DNA of 5,139 nt from Candidatus Moranbacteria bacterium UBA2206 (lineage in GTDB: Bacteria > Patescibacteriota > Minisyncoccia > Moranbacterales > UBA2206), in contig DCUU01000045.1 of assembly GCA_002328565.1 (NCBI GenBank), positions 1 to 5,139 of the forward strand. The letters are read 5' to 3'. The translations under genes and the position numbers were made by a program. The notes under the pieces were generated by a model that was not told where the DNA came from, did no database searches, and worked only from the letters and a program-made list of their open reading frames with translations. Numbering within the stretch: position 1 is the stretch's first letter; each line of letters starts with the position of its first letter. Below, piece by piece: positions 4,501 to 5,139 of this stretch.

Positions 4501-5139
4501 CTTCATTTTACACAAAAAATCTATCCGTTTCTTTTCGAAATTTAAATATTATAAAAAATGTTAATTTTGAAGTGAAAGAAGGTGAATTTGTTGCTATTGT
4601 CGGAAAATCTGGAAGCGGAAAATCAACTTTTCTAAAAACCCTAGCTGGTTTTATTCCTTTTTCTGGCAGTATTTTTTTGCCAAAAAAAATTAGCTTGATA
4701 TTTCAGCAATATGCCGTTTTTCCCTGGCTAACTGTCTCGGAAAATATCAGTTTTGGTTTAGAAAATATGAGTAATAAAAAACAAAAAGATATTCTTCAAA
4801 AACATTTAAAATTGGCCGAGTTAGAAGATAAAAAAGAAAAATATCCGGCCGAACTTTCCGGCGGACAAATTCAACGAGTAGCTTTAGCGCGTTCACTCGC
4901 TCCCGATCCGGATATTCTACTTATGGATGAGCCATACGGAGCATTAGACGAATATACGCGGGGCAAAATGCAAAAGTGGCTTTTGGATATTTGGACGACT
5001 CACAAAAAAACTGTACTTTTTGTGACACATAATATTGAGGAAGCAATTTTTCTGGCCGACCGCGTTTTAGTTTTGAATAACGCAACTTTTCAAAAAGAAT
5101 TTCAAGTGCTATTTTTTAAATTCTATTCTGAAGTGCAAT
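4497..5139 (+). CDS. ABC transporter ATP-binding protein, SsuB/TauB-like, cut by right window edge
   Basis: ATPase that powers the importer from the cytoplasm, read here for 214 residues. All nucleotide-binding motifs are intact: Walker A GKSGSGKST (36-44), Q-loop FQQ (69-71), FPWLTVSENI (75-84, typical of the SsuB/TauB branch), signature LSGGQ (120-124), Walker B ILLMDEP (140-146), D-loop GALD (148-151) and switch histidine H178. Only 25 residues separate Walker A from the Q-loop glutamine, about nine fewer than in E. coli TauB as I remember it, so the intervening strand-loop is trimmed. The start ATG overlaps the permease TGA. The frame is still open at the window end, and family members usually end within a few dozen residues of this point. 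Substrate unknown. Confidence 0.93.
   Translation, partial: MTSFYTKNLSVSFRNLNIIKNVNFEVKEGEFVAIVGKSGSGKSTFLKTLAGFIPFSGSIFLPKKISLIFQQYAVFPWLTVSENISFGLENMSNKKQKDILQKHLKLAELEDKKEKYPAELSGGQIQRVALARSLAPDPDILLMDEPYGALDEYTRGKMQKWLLDIWTTHKKTVLFVTHNIEEAIFLADRVLVLNNATFQKEFQVLFFKFYSEVQ

Overview
The window is AT-rich bacterial DNA with compact genes, two of which overlap by ATGA. Shine-Dalgarno sequences are mostly absent. Ordinary stops are used, with TGA terminating the permease, so nothing points to UGA recoding. Together with GAAA-loop hairpin repeats, a TrmB-type regulator and a DUF165 queuosine-precursor transporter, this fits an uncultured Patescibacteria/CPR-like genome. That is an inference from style; no marker gene fixes the taxon.

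Left half, all on the minus strand. The 5' part of uppP (undecaprenyl-diphosphatase) runs off the left edge. Upstream of it lie an inverted pair of REP-like hairpins (260-336) and a Rho-independent terminator (396-432). The terminator closes a small secreted protein of unknown function (450-887), which has a near-consensus promoter (1026-1054), a roughly 130-nt leader with a long hairpin, and the only good Shine-Dalgarno in the window. Next come a queuosine-precursor transporter of the YhhQ family (1064-1738) and a TrmB-family regulator (1783-2568).

Right half, plus strand. Divergent from the regulator is an ABC uptake operon of the nitrate/sulfonate/taurine (NitT/TauT) family: a membrane-anchored substrate-binding protein (2718-3734), a permease (3745-4500) and an ATPase (4497 to the window end, incomplete). 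The substrate cannot be read from the sequence.

The most interesting region is the 149-bp gap between regulator and transporter. Two good sigma70-type promoters, one per direction, interlock so that each -10 box lies in the spacer of the other. A 19-bp palindrome (ATTGNCAA-N3-TTGNCAAT) covers the -35 of the regulator promoter and the predicted start of the transporter transcript. The regulator leader also carries a row of three hairpins, one of them a third copy of the REP-like repeat. The simplest reading is a regulator that controls itself and a divergent uptake system through one shared operator.
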